Origin: Epiperipatus broadwayi
Taxonomy: Eukaryota; Onychophora; Udeonychophora; Euonychophora; Peripatidae
Assembly: GCA_028023455.1 (NCBI GenBank)
Contig: JAQFVV010000023.1
Span: 1,072,501-1,136,500, forward strand
Reading direction: 5' to 3'
Length of the DNA stretch: 64,000 bases
Positions 35,774 to 46,708 of the stretch are shown here, in pieces. Positions within the stretch are counted from its first letter, which is position 1, and each line of letters begins with the position of its first letter. A model generated the notes under the pieces. It was not told the DNA's origin. It was given only the letters and a program-made list of their open reading frames with translations, and ran no database searches. Position numbers and translations under genes: made by a program.

Positions 35774-36566
35774 GAGTAGGAACTAGATGGGATTTTATGC
35801 ATGAGCCTTCTGGAATCCACTGATTACTCAGGTTGGCACTACTGTATGGAGAGTTTTGCCTGTTTAATTATATTTATTACTGAATATGAAAACATATACA
35901 CTCATATTTACAATGGCTATGCTATATTCTATACACTATTGTTGCCAATGTATAGCTCCTAGTTTTGGGATGAACTATTGGAAAAAGAGAGTGCAATTGC
36001 CCTTATAAGTTTCCTACCACTTTCATCTGTATTTTGGCCAGTCTACCTTGTGAGTAGGTTCAGTGATATTTCTAGTTGTACTGTGATAGCTTGCTTTGTA
36101 CTAATGTTTGGTTTCTAGCAGCGTTCATTTCTGAACATGGACTTGCCTCACTGCAGCAACCATTTAATTTAACTGCTATTGTCTGGAGAATGAAGATTTT
36201 GTCTTTCAACTTTGTGACAGTAGTTTTATGGATAGCATGTATACTACGTTTTTAGGTTTGACTATATGGAGAATGTGAATTCTATCTTTCAGTTTTGTGA
36301 CAGTAGTTCTAACCATACTTTCAAAAAGACTGACTATTTATTCCCAGATTCTCAACCATAATGGAAACATAGTTCCAGTGAGCATCATAGCCTATTGGCT
36401 CATTCTTGCCTTTGGCTACGAGTTATGTATCTGTATATACATAAGTTCATGTTGAATGCTCAATCAGATCTAGATAAGATGGAATCTAGTCTAGTCCATT
36501 ATTTTAAGGCAAGAAGAGATTTTCTCAATATTTATAAAAGTTTTTTTTTTAGATAAAAGATTTTAA

Positions 36567-36606
36567 AAAGATAATGGTATTCTATAAAAGATAATGGTAT
36601 TCTATG
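36567..36606. repeat. 20-bp tandem duplication
   Basis: Two units of AAAAGATAATGGTATTCTAT in direct succession, just outside the 5' LTR. Confidence 0.8.
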
Positions 36607-37211
36607 AATAGAAGGAAAAGGGGGGAAATGTTATTGTGATTACTGCATTAAGTTTTGTCTTATATGTGAGATAATGTGATTTTATCATTTAAAATTTTTA
36701 CTTATATTTTTAAAGGTTAAAAGAATTATTATTTAGACGTTATTTATTTATTTTAAATGAAAAAAATTTTTTTTATTTGTTTTAATAAGTAAAAAAAAAA
36801 TTATAAAACATCTGAAGAAATTTTAAATGAAAAAGTATTTGCCAAAGTCTATTTTTAAATTTCATTCTAAAATTTTCATGTCATAATTGAAGTTTATAAA
36901 TTTTGACCAATTATGTTGGAAATTGACATTCTTTTTCTTACTCACTCTCAACTTTTCATTCATTTATTATCTTGTAAATAAAATGACACTAAGTATTCAG
37001 ATCTGGTCACTAGATTTCCCCAAAGCAAAGTTTTCATTGCCATCAATACTTTATTGAAATAAACAACAATTTCACCTCATGATTGTTAAATTGGATTTTA
37101 ACCAATTAACAAGTCATAAGTTAAACTTAAATGAATTTTTTTTTAGTATTCAATTTTATTTAAACTTTCAATTAAAAAATTAGATATAGATCTCTAACTA
37201 ATATTAATGAC

Positions 37212-37473
37212 AATAAACATCACGCGACCACCTCCTCTTATGCTTGTATGTTACTGTTGTTAAAACAAGCAAAACTCATATATATTTTGCCACACACAGT
37301 ACTCTCAGATCCAAGGCTCTTCACTGACGAAGGCCATAAGCCAGAAACTAGTTTGGGGATATTGGATGAGTAGGCACTAGATGGGGATTTTATGCACAAG
37401 CCTTCTGGCATCCATTGATTACTCTAGCTTGCTGTGTGCAGTAAAATATATATATAGTGAGTTTTGCCTGTTT
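37212..37473 (+). mobile_element. Short R1 insertion with 13-bp target duplication
   Basis: A 262-bp insertion flanked by TAATATTAATGAC at 37199-37211 and 37474-37486. The left 90 bp are an inverted fragment of the R1 end (AAACATCACG...CTTATGCTTG...GCAAAACTC). The remaining 170 bp are plus-sense R1 from just upstream of the hammerhead motif to GAGTTTTGCCTGTTT. The head-to-head design is thus kept in miniature. Confidence 0.85.
37309..37367 (+). ncRNA. R1 hammerhead ribozyme candidate, best preserved
   Basis: ATCCAA (37309-37314), GGC, TCTTCA, CTGACGA (37324-37330), stem II GGC/GCC around CATAA, GAAA (37344-37347), CTAGTT (37348-37353), TGGGGA (37354-37359), TA, TTGGAT (37362-37367). Inner stem I pairs 6/6 with two wobbles and outer stem I 6/6. 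The internal loop of stem I (GGC opposite UA) and loop II could make the tertiary contact of natural type I hammerheads. The predicted cleavage triplet is GUU, after 37353. Oddities: an A-A mismatch flanks stem II where G-C is usual, and stem III is minimal. Confidence 0.7.
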
Positions 37474-37486
37474 TAATATTAATGAC

Positions 37487-40400
37487 CTTAGTTGTTGTTG
37501 TCTACATGCAAGTTATTTGCCATGTCTGAATTAACTGTTTCACTTACTAATATATTTCATTAAACCATTAATGAATTTTGACAATTTCCAAAGGAAATTC
37601 ATGCTATGCCAGTTATCTGCATTATTCACATGATAATGTATTTCGAATACAAGACATTGAAAGGAAATCACCCAGAAACGTCCATCAATAAGAAAGCAAA
37701 GAACTATTTTCTATTGTTTTTTAAAAATAACATTTATTTTCTTGTTTCTAAAAAAGATATAGATTGTTTTAGCTCTCAAAGATTGAAATGAAGTCAGTAA
37801 TATCCAAGTCAAGCAAAGGTCTATTATTCTTATAGATTATATTATATTGAATGAAGTTGCTAGATGCACTACATTTTATTTCAATTATAGTCACTTTTAA
37901 TCATTTAAATAGTATTAATGTTTCATAAGAGCAAGAATATTCATTTAAACTTAGCTACTTAAGTATATAATATATTTTTTGCATTAAAGCATAAATTAAA
38001 TAATCTGACTGTCTTAATTTAAACATATTTTGGTTACTATTATTATTAATTTTGCTAACATTTATATTCACTTCAGAATAGCATATTCTTTAGTTTGTAG
38101 GGGTTTACTTTATTTATATTTACTAATTGAAAAATAAATATTTGGTCTGCTATTTACTTGAATAGGTGACTTAAATAGACAATAACAAAAAAGGAATCTT
38201 ACAGTAGATAGACCAGGAGGTCTATTATATGTATAGTAATTAGTAAAGAAAAATAGTATTTAGAAATTTTTTGAGCTACAAAGTAATGGATCTGAGCTAG
38301 AAATGCTGCCATCATCCTCAAATGCTTTGAGGTTTGCATATACAGAAATTATTTACGTTCTTATAGTTGAATTACCTAATTAAACTCCTATTTTAAAAAC
38401 TGATGATTCACAAAGAGAGATATGTATGGCTGTATATATTGGAACAATTATTTCTTCTCGGGTTAGCTGCAGGATGATACTTTACTTGTTAAATAGAAAT
38501 TTAGTTAGATTAAATGTAGTAAAAGATTTATACGCATTAAATAATCATTGACAAAGTTTAAAACATTTTAATAATAATATAATGTTTAAGTTGTAAAAGA
38601 TATTAAAACAAGGAATAATATTTTTTTTCTTACGGAGTTCATTTTTTTATGTATTATAAATTTTTAAAAAATAAAAAACAAAAAGGGATTTGAATTTTAT
38701 CTCTGAAGAAATTAAAGATTATTTTTCGATTAATATAGAATATTTTATTTTTTAAAAAAAAATCAAGAAGGGATTAAGATTTTTATCACCGAAGAATTTA
38801 AAGTCTATTTTTCAATTTATGCATAAATGGAATCTTGTAAAAAGAAAAGTAATTTGTCATAGCTTAATGTAGTAATTTCTAGTGATTTGATGAACTTCCA
38901 GTTATTTTTAAAAAGCATTATATTGTGCGATGGAGGATTTAATTGAAATTCAGTAGTGGTGAATGAGAAGTCAGAAGTTCGTTCACTCCTTGTAAAAAAG
39001 AATTAACTATAATATTATTGAGTATAAGATCTATATGCTAAGCTCTTACTAACTGATATAAATATGTAATCAGTTTGACCAAAACGAATATAGGGGAAGA
39101 AAAATATTCTCGAGAGAAACTTTCAAGTAACCTTATGTATTGATCAATCCACAATCATGGCTGTTTGCCTGCATTAACCTGAAATGAAATAATTGTTAAA
39201 CTGGATATAAAGGAAGAAAGAAGAAACTAACTGGAGAAAATGAAATAAAAATATAAAATCTAGAATTACAAAAAAGAAAAGAAAAAAAATTAAGTTAAAT
39301 GGATAAAGTAACTATTGAGAGAGCTATAACAAGAAAGAAAAAATCTGAAGCTAAGAGGTTGACTGAACCACTACATGCAAAATCTATCTGAAGAGCCACT
39401 CACTCACAATTACACAAAAAGGATTGAAAAAAAAATCCATGTAAAATGAGGGATTTTAAGGTGTAAACCTAATACATTTATTAATGTTACTTTATAAAGT
39501 TAATTTTCTTTTTTCATTATCAAATATTTTTAAATTTGATTATATTAAGGGAGTAGATAATTTAGATTAAATGTTAACTAATTAAGAAGAATCATAAGGG
39601 AGTAATACTTATATCTATTATATGAAATTATTTCTATAGTATAATGGTAGGGTTGATTATGTGTTAACTTTGGGCATTATCACATTGTCATTTTTTAAAT
39701 TTATTATCCTTTTATTTATTGATTAACTTTATTTACTAATTGTGGGAAAAAATATCTGAAATATTTTTTGATGTTTTTATTACTGTTATACGCATTACCA
39801 ATGTGTGTGATTGATTTTATCGTAGAATTGTACTTTAAGGTGTTTGTAGCTTATCATAGTGAAAGTTAATAGAATGAAATAAGTGTATATTTTTTTTGTT
39901 CATAATCCTTAGGATTCCATGATTCCACAGCTAGTTCAGGCATAATGATATTTACAATATGTGTGTATGTGGGGACATCCAGATATAGCTGTAGAATTAT
40001 TTGTATTGTGCTAAGGTATTACAAATCACTTTAATAGTTCACATAGTTTATTGATGGCCATTTCACTCGTGCTATCTGTTGGCCCAGAGGATAGATGATG
40101 ATTAACATTGATATGATTTCAGAATTTTTTGATATAGAATTACTTTTATAATTTTTTTAGCACTTATATATGTGCATATAGATCTAATAATAATGATTGC
40201 TTTTATAATATATATCCTAAGCTTGTCATTGTCTTGATGATTATTATCCTAAAATATTTTATTATATCAATTTTAAATCCAGTCCCAAGGTTGACTAATG
40301 GTTCTTGATGATTATTATTGGTGATATGTTTATCACTTATATGTTACTTTTTTTCTGGTGGAGTATTCTTGCTTATGTTTATGAAAATGCTTTTGCAGAA

Positions 40401-40559
40401 GATTGAAGTCATCTCTGGATGAACATCTTGCCATGCTATTGCAAATAACTCCCTATATGTTGCTGATTCATCACTCATCTTACCCTTACATTACGTATCA
40501 TTACAGTATAATAAAATAATTCTCAAAATGAGATTTTATTTTAGATGTTTTCCACTGGA
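37487..40559. other. AT-rich DNA, no gene recognised
   Basis: Poly-A/T runs and short frames only, such as 37606-37791 with no recognisable domain. I find no copies of R1-R3 here. Confidence 0.45.
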
Positions 40560-40584
40560 TTGACAATGACATTACAGCTAATTT

Positions 40585-41631
40585 CAGAAAAAAATTTGAC
40601 AGTATGGAAAGGTCATGGACAATGAAATGGGTCTGCCTATAAGTCGCATTATATGCAGTTTAACACTTGTCAAAGCTGAAGAAAACATTATACCAACATT
40701 AATAGATAAAGACTTGTATATTACATACAAACAATATGTTGATAATGTCTTAATATACACCCCTAAAGAGAATTCATTGCACAACCATGGAAATTATTAT
40801 CCCAAGAAATAACCTTAACATGGACTATCAAACACAGAAACACTTTCCGAGGCCACAGATTTTTAGATTTGCTAATTCAAAGAAACAAGAATCATATAGA
40901 TTATAAAATAATTCTCAAGATACTTGAAATTAGAGATATTATTCCCCACAATCCTGCACACCCATGGCACATAAACTAGTTGGAACCAAAGACTTTTTAA
41001 AAAGAAACCTATGTCTTTGTAAATTATGAAGCCAACAGGAAATCAAATATAGATGCCTGTGTCAATAATTTATGTTGTACAGGCTACAACCAAAGCATTC
41101 TATTAACATAATCAAATAATTTTATAAAAACATAAAATAACCTGTTCAACCTATTAAGAAACTAAGCTATGGGTGAGCATGCCATACATCCATAAACTAA
41201 CAAAATAAAAAGGATCTGCATTCCAACATTTAGCATCAGTTTCCAAACCCACCTTTTTTCCAGATTAATTAGAAATGGTAAAGATAAACTGCCACCAGAG
41301 AATACACTGCAGATCATATATAAAATCCAATGCAGTAATACCACTTGTGCAGCTGTGTACTATAAAGAATCAAGAGTAGACATCATCACAATAGTGACTC
41401 AACACAAATATCTATATAAGTATGCAAAAAAATAATCCTGAATATAAATCCATCTTCTGGGAATATGAACAACAATTCACTCATAGCTTCAATTCAAAGA
41501 AACTCAATTTAGTCTGCATGAATGAGATGAGAAAGAAAAAAGTTACACAGGCATGGTTTATCTCAATCATACCATTAATAAAAAAGAAAATACTATTCAT
41601 CTTTCAAATAAATAGAATATTTAAAATCTAA
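40585..41631 (+). pseudogene. Penelope-like element copy 3: RT and endonuclease remnants
   Basis: MDNEMGLPISRIICSLTLVK (from 40615) matches the MG.PiS block of PLE RT. KQYVDNVLIYTP (about 40729-40764) is the YVDD block with the second catalytic Asp changed to Asn. After a frameshift, ITLTWTIKHRNTFRGHRFLD (near 40811-40870) matches the I.FT.E...+.FLD block, followed by IPHNPAHPWH. MPYIHKL near 41180 matches the linker block before the endonuclease. The GIY-YIG core is not recognisable. FTHSFNSKKLNLV and RKKKVTQAWFI (41476-41570) match the endonuclease tail. This copy differs clearly from copies 1 and 2, so a separate PLE lineage is likely. Confidence 0.75.
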
Positions 41632-43090
41632 TTTAAATAATTAGCAGAATTATTTTTCAGTATATAGGGCAGCATGCCTACGTAATCAGTGACAGCTATG
41701 ATTCTTGTATGCCACACCGAAAGCAGACTCAGCTGTGTCTAAAAATAAATTATTTTTTTTCTGTTGTGAATGTGAAAAATATTTTTCTAATTTTTTTACA
41801 AATGCAAACAAAAAGGAATATATCTACCATATGGTTAGAATTGATATCCATAAAACCATATTTTATCAGTCTATTAGCTAAAAATTTTAAATTTTATTCA
41901 ATTGTAATCTTGATGATTTAAATCTATTGTTTGAACCAGTGGTGTGGTCTAATGAATATTAATTTTAGGGGATGAAAATAAGTAAACTTATAAGTCTTTC
42001 TAGGGCAGTACATATTTAGAATGTTCAACATATATGTCAGCTCTTTGTCAGGTTGTGTGTGGGCATACTTACATAAGTCTAACAGATAAATTAGTTTCCA
42101 TAATTATATTATAATGGTAATATTCATATTAAATAAAACCATAGAAATAATTAATATTTTTTATTGTTAAATAATAGCTTTGCAACAGACTCAATAAAAG
42201 TTAGTTAGTATAATTAATTATTAAATATATTTTTACTGTGGTCTAAAATATTATTAAACAGTTTAATTAGTTATCATCTGTATTTAAGGGTGATTTACTA
42301 GGTTTGTTGATTTACAGTCAGTCCCTTGGCTAAAAGTCTATAAATAGCCTTGCACAAATTTTATTAAAATAATATTTTTTTAACCAGGGGACAAGATACT
42401 TTCTTTTAAGTTAAGAGAGAATATGGCGATTATTCTACTATTAAACATCTAGAAATTGCTTGAAATGTATTATTTTCCATAGTGAAAAGTACAAATTATT
42501 TGTTATTATTAATTAATAAAACATGGGGTAAATTTTAAGTACCCGGCATTTATGGAAGAACACACCACTACTATCAGATAGTAATTTGGAAACTGGTTCA
42601 CTAACAAGATAAATGCTATATCAAGGAAATGGCCACCAAAAATAAATTCAAATGTAAGCTTAAAATTTCATAATTTATTTTACAAGTGTTTTATTTATAA
42701 TAGCCATAATATACATAATAAATATTGCTATAATAAATTTGGAATTGTAATAGAGAATCATTTTGGCACTTTCATTCATAAAAGAAATTTAAAAGTGAAC
42801 TATATTAAAGGATATCTATCTTTTATTGCTAAATAATTTTCTGGTACAGTCATAAAAAGCTTTTATTAAAATAAAATACTATCTTAAACTAGACTTACAT
42901 ACTACTAATTTTACATAATGTTATAAAATTTACAAACTACATGGTAAAATAATTAAAATTATCTTATTGCATTTAATTTACTAACAGTAATAACTCATAT
43001 CTGCCTAAGTTTGTTAATTATGAATAAATGGACTATTGATATTAAAGTTATTAAAAAAGAAATAGATTACTGAAATTTTTAATATGAAAT
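41632..43090. other. AT-rich DNA, no gene recognised
   Basis: Only short AT-driven frames (such as 41709-41921) and poly-A/T runs. Confidence 0.45.
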
Positions 43091-43660
43091 AGTTTTTCGA
43101 TGTTATAAATTTGCAGCAATATATGTAAATAATAATATTTTTATAAAGTGCAGTCGATATTGAAATAAATGAGAGAGTGCAAATCTCTCAAGCGCTTATG
43201 ACTACAACCAGCCAATCAAATCTTAAGCACTGGGACAGAGAATTTTAATAAGAAAAGAGCGGTTTCACTCTCTTCTTTACTTGTCTTAATATATATCCAA
43301 GCCAGTCCAAAGTACTTATATTTGAAAGTGTGAATCTTAAATATCATCACACTTAATTATCTGAAATCAAATTATAAACATACAGCGTGAAATCTTTCGA
43401 TTTACTACTGGCTTGGATATATATTAAGACAAGTAAAGAAGAGAGTGGAACCGCTCTTTTCTTATTAAAATTCTCTGTCCCAGTGCTTAAGATTTGATTG
43501 GCTGGTTGTAGTCATAAGTGCTTGAGAGATTTGCACTCTCACATTTATTTCAATATCGACTGTGCTTTATAAAAATACTATTATTTACATATATTGCTGC
43601 AAATTTATAACATCGAAAAACTACGGCGTAGTAAATCGAAAGATTTCACGCTGTATGTTT
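43091..43660. mobile_element. R3 palindrome with 216-bp arms
   Basis: Arms 43091-43306 and 43407-43622 have equal length and differ at only a handful of bases. The 100-bp centre ends with ACATACAGCGTGAAATC...TTTACTA (43378-43406), which recurs inverted at 43629-43660, outside the right arm. The whole is an inverted dimer of the unit seen singly at 20 kb, out of register by one terminal block. Each arm carries CCAATCAAATC about 90 bp from an ATATATAT box and a GACAGAGAATTTTAATAAG block. No reading frame. Confidence 0.8.
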
Positions 43661-45974
43661 TTAAATAGAATATTATTTTGCCAATATTACTTCACAGTTC
43701 AACTTAATTGCCATGTATAATTTATCATGTTAATAATATTGTGAATGTTAAAAATACAATACAATATTTTCTGAATAGCTCAATTATGCCATAAAATCAA
43801 ATAGTTATGTGCAGCAATAATAATTGAAATTAATGTTCATCTTCAGCGTTGTACTTTCTTCTATTTTAAAATATTAAAAGTTTTAAAAGAAGAGACCATA
43901 ATTATTTAATGATTTGACAATTTTTTATGATTATTAATTTGTTTAATAAATGTTTACTTGAAGTATGTAGAATGTATAATCCTAATAAATATGTATTGAA
44001 ATGTGTCTATAAATATCTGTGAAAAACAATAAAAGTTATAATGATATTACAGAGGATAATTTTCACGCTAATTGTGTATTAAAAGTTTGACAATGGAAGT
44101 TAATATTTTTCTATAATATATATGAAAAAAGGAAAATAGTTAATCACAATATTAACAGAAAAGAAATGCAATGGGTAATTCTGATACTGTTAAATAGTAA
44201 AGAACATTACAAGACCTTCAAAGAATTCTGCAGTTTTTAAATTGTTGCATTCAAGATTTTTCTTTCTTCACAGAAGAAATGGGAAGAAACCTTATTTAAT
44301 ATTTTTAATGTGTATTATTATAATTCTATGTATGTTTAATGTTCATAGGTCCAATATCCAGTTTGCTCATAAAATAAAAGAATTCAAAACAATTAGGGTT
44401 GAAAATAAGCTTGCTCATGAAACAAAAGAGATATGTAATAATGTTAGGTTTAGATCTTGTTTATATTTTAAAAGTGATCACAAGGAAAGATAAAAATCAC
44501 TTGTGATAAATTGTTAAACTTTATTATGTTATTATATTTTTTGTTTTTAATGTCTCTTTTGGTAAAGTTTGCAATTACTAAATGATCATGAAAAATAAAA
44601 TTCAATTTTGATCAAATCTACGCATGTTTAATATTATGTTTTATATTGTATTATGTAACTAATTATCACTAATAATTACTACAGTTGGAGATTGCTTTCA
44701 AGTTGATAATTACTATTTTAGTTTCCATGTATATATTCCATTTGTTTGGTGTTCACACTTATAAGGTAGTTGTTTATTTGTGAGATTTAATTGTTGCCAT
44801 GTTAGATAATTATGATATTATGCATTGTTATATTTGTTATTTGTATTTTTATCAATGTCATTTTATGTGAGGCATACTTTTTTTTACCCTTCATGAAAGT
44901 GTAAGTCATTATCATGGGTGAATCATGTATGATGCCCATGGACTTTTGAGCTCATCAAGGCCTATATTGTTATGAAGGATTTTTATTTATTTTTTTAAAC
45001 AAGAGATTAACTGCCCCCCCCCCATATCTCCTAGGTGTTTCAGATATTGGCATTGGGATTGCATACCATTTGTAGTCATGGAATGACTGTGGTCTAGGTT
45101 ACTTATTTGCCTTAGCTCACCATCACTATACCTCTAGATATATTACATATGACATTAGATTAAGTCTTGACAATTTAATATTTAGTGACAATGAATCATC
45201 TTTGAAAAGGTATGAATTTGGTATGTGAACCATGTCAGCATTAAGCAAATAATGATAGCCAATAGTAATATCCCTGTTAAATATTAGTTTATAATACTAA
45301 TTATTATACTAATGTAATATCTACTCAAAGTAATCTCAAATACACCTACTACATTTGTTATTTGCTATTTATAGTTAAATATTGATATACCAAAATTTTC
45401 ATTAGTAATAGAGGAAAGTTTTATGATATGATTTTAGGAAATCAAGTGCAGAGTGATCGTGACATTGATTTATTTTAAAACAGATTAGAATAATATTGTC
45501 AGTACAACAACTTGGATAAATAAAAATAGTAAGTCATATAATCTTTTTAACATATTAAAAAAAGCACAATTCTTGATGATGTAGGGAATACTCATTTTCT
45601 TACATTGCCTAATATTAAGCATTGCCAGCCTACCATTCATTAGATAGGATCCTTGGAATTGTCACACTTATATTTAATTTTAATAAAAAAGTTCCATAAA
45701 CATATGCATGTAAATAAAATATAGTAAACATGTAATAAACTAGAAAATTTAGATCAAAGGATAAGTGTAAATAATATGTAAAAAGGTCATAATGTATTAT
45801 AATTTTTGATTAGATTCAAGATCTTTCTCTGTTAATATTATAGTTATGCTAACAAAATCTTATTTTATGTACTTTCCTTTTATAAGTTTGATGAAGGATA
45901 TATTTTTTTAATGTGTAAATATTGCAAATAAAATTTGTTTTCGAAATGTATCAAATTGTCAGTAACCTTATTGC
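43661..45974. other. AT-rich DNA, no gene recognised
   Basis: Contains a 10-base C run at 45014-45023. An 83-codon frame (44242-44493) begins with a basic then hydrophobic N-terminus resembling a membrane anchor, but has no recognised domain or neighbours. Treated as chance. Confidence 0.4.
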
Positions 45975-46237
45975 TAAACACTTGGAGTGTGTAGTAGATT
46001 GGGGCCTGTCCGTTAAAGTATGAAGATTGTCTATCTTAATATATATCTGAGCACTTATAGTATATATGTGTGGGAGATGATAATCTGGACCAACTGATGA
46101 TTGCTGGTTTAGCATGAAATACATATATTGGTGATTATTTATCTTTTCAGCATATATTTGCTTGAGTGTATCAGTGTTATTAAATAGAATGGAGAGTGGT
46201 GGGTCATGTGAAAGTCTGTGCTCATATACCCTATATA
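45975..46237 (+). repeat. R2-related direct repeat, copy 1
   Basis: About 260 bp, almost identical to 46456-46708 (unit spacing 481 bp). Begins near TTGGAGTGTGTAGTAGATTGG and ends near CTCATATACCCTATATA. It shares GCCTGTCC...TGTGGGAGAT and the CCAACTGATGATTG core with the right arm of the 26.4-27.1 kb foldback. Confidence 0.85.
46088..46120 (+). ncRNA. R2 hammerhead-like core, copy 1
   Basis: CTGATGA (46094-46100), TGCT (46102-46105) pairing with AGCA (46111-46114) around GGTTT, then GAAA (46116-46119). Core and stem II are perfect. Stems I and III cannot be assigned with confidence in the AT-rich flanks. Confidence 0.45.
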
Positions 46238-46455
46238 TACATATATAGACACAGGTATATAATAAGCCTGTGTTTCAGTTATTACATTGTAGAGATGTTT
46301 GCCCAGCCTTGCATATGTATTAAATGGATTATGTCCTGTACATGTGGGGTTCAGATTGACCTTAGGTCAACATGGGTGTGACAAGAATCTCGGCCTCAGG
46401 GTGGCCTTCGAGCATTCCATCATCAGATTTTCAATTGGATGGATGGTTGAAGAGT
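46238..46455. other. Spacer between the direct repeats
   Basis: About 218 bp. It includes a GC-richer part, 46330-46440, with CTCGGCCTCAGGGTGGCCTTCG, unlike the surrounding AT-rich DNA. No coding sequence recognised. Confidence 0.5.
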
Positions 46456-46708
46456 TGGAGTGTGTAGTAGATTGGAGCCTGTCCATTAAAGTATGAAGAT
46501 TGTCTATCTTAATATATATCTGAGCACTTATAGTATATATGTGTGGGAGATGATAATCTGGACCAACTGATGATTGCTGGTTTAGCATGAAATACGTATA
46601 TTGGTGATTATTTATCTTTTCAGCATATATGTGCTTGAGTGTATCAGTGTTTTTAAATAGAGTTGTGAGTGGTGGGTCATGTGAAAGTCTGTGCTCATAT
46701 ACCCTATA
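46456..46708 (+). repeat. R2-related direct repeat, copy 2
   Basis: Near-identical to 45975-46237. High identity in a window full of decayed repeats suggests a recent duplication. It contains a second intact core: CTGATGA at 46567-46573 and GAAA at 46589-46592, with the same stem II. Confidence 0.85.
46561..46593 (+). ncRNA. R2 hammerhead-like core, copy 2
   Basis: Same core and stem II as at 46088-46120, with a single base change just after GAAAT in the flank. Confidence 0.45.

Larger units (their letters stand above)
34577..35869. mobile_element. R1 head-to-head array (2+2) nested in the LTR
   Basis: Two minus-sense R1 monomers (from 34577 and about 34985, period about 408 bp) are followed, after a junction near 35363, by two plus-sense pieces to 35869. 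The first plus-sense piece lacks its 5' part. Target duplication ATATTTATTA is present at 34567-34576 and 35870-35879, and the uninterrupted LTR at 31.79 kb has the sequence once. There is no coding capacity. Three hammerhead-like motifs lie inside. This fits an animal retrozyme inserted by a PLE-like or LINE-like mechanism. Confidence 0.85.
31676..36527 (-). mobile_element. Gypsy-type LTR retrotransposon with gag and protease but no recognisable RT or integrase
   Basis: Two direct repeats of about 780 bp (31676-32450; 34437-36527 after removing a nested insertion) flank an internal region of about 2 kb on the minus strand. Element order, reading minus: 5' LTR, tRNA-complementary primer site (34403-34388), gag, CCHC zinc knuckle, protease, polypurine tract (32460-32451), 3' LTR. 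I find no RT, RNase H or integrase between the protease (about 33000) and the polypurine tract. The gag and protease resemble the Gypsy lineage often annotated K02A2.6-like. All frames are broken. No flanking target duplication is recognisable. It could be a deletion derivative or a non-autonomous lineage. Confidence 0.8.
34437..36527 (-). repeat. 5' LTR of the Gypsy element, split by R1 array
   Basis: Parts 34437-34576 and 35880-36527 together match the 3' LTR. The gap is the nested R1 array with its 10-bp target duplication. Removing it gives about 788 bp, close to the 775 bp of the other LTR. The two LTRs differ at many positions, so the element is not young. Confidence 0.75.

Noticed and set aside
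45009-45024. Poly-C run as a G-quadruplex or regulatory site
   Set aside because: A single homopolymer run without the spaced runs needed for a quadruplex.
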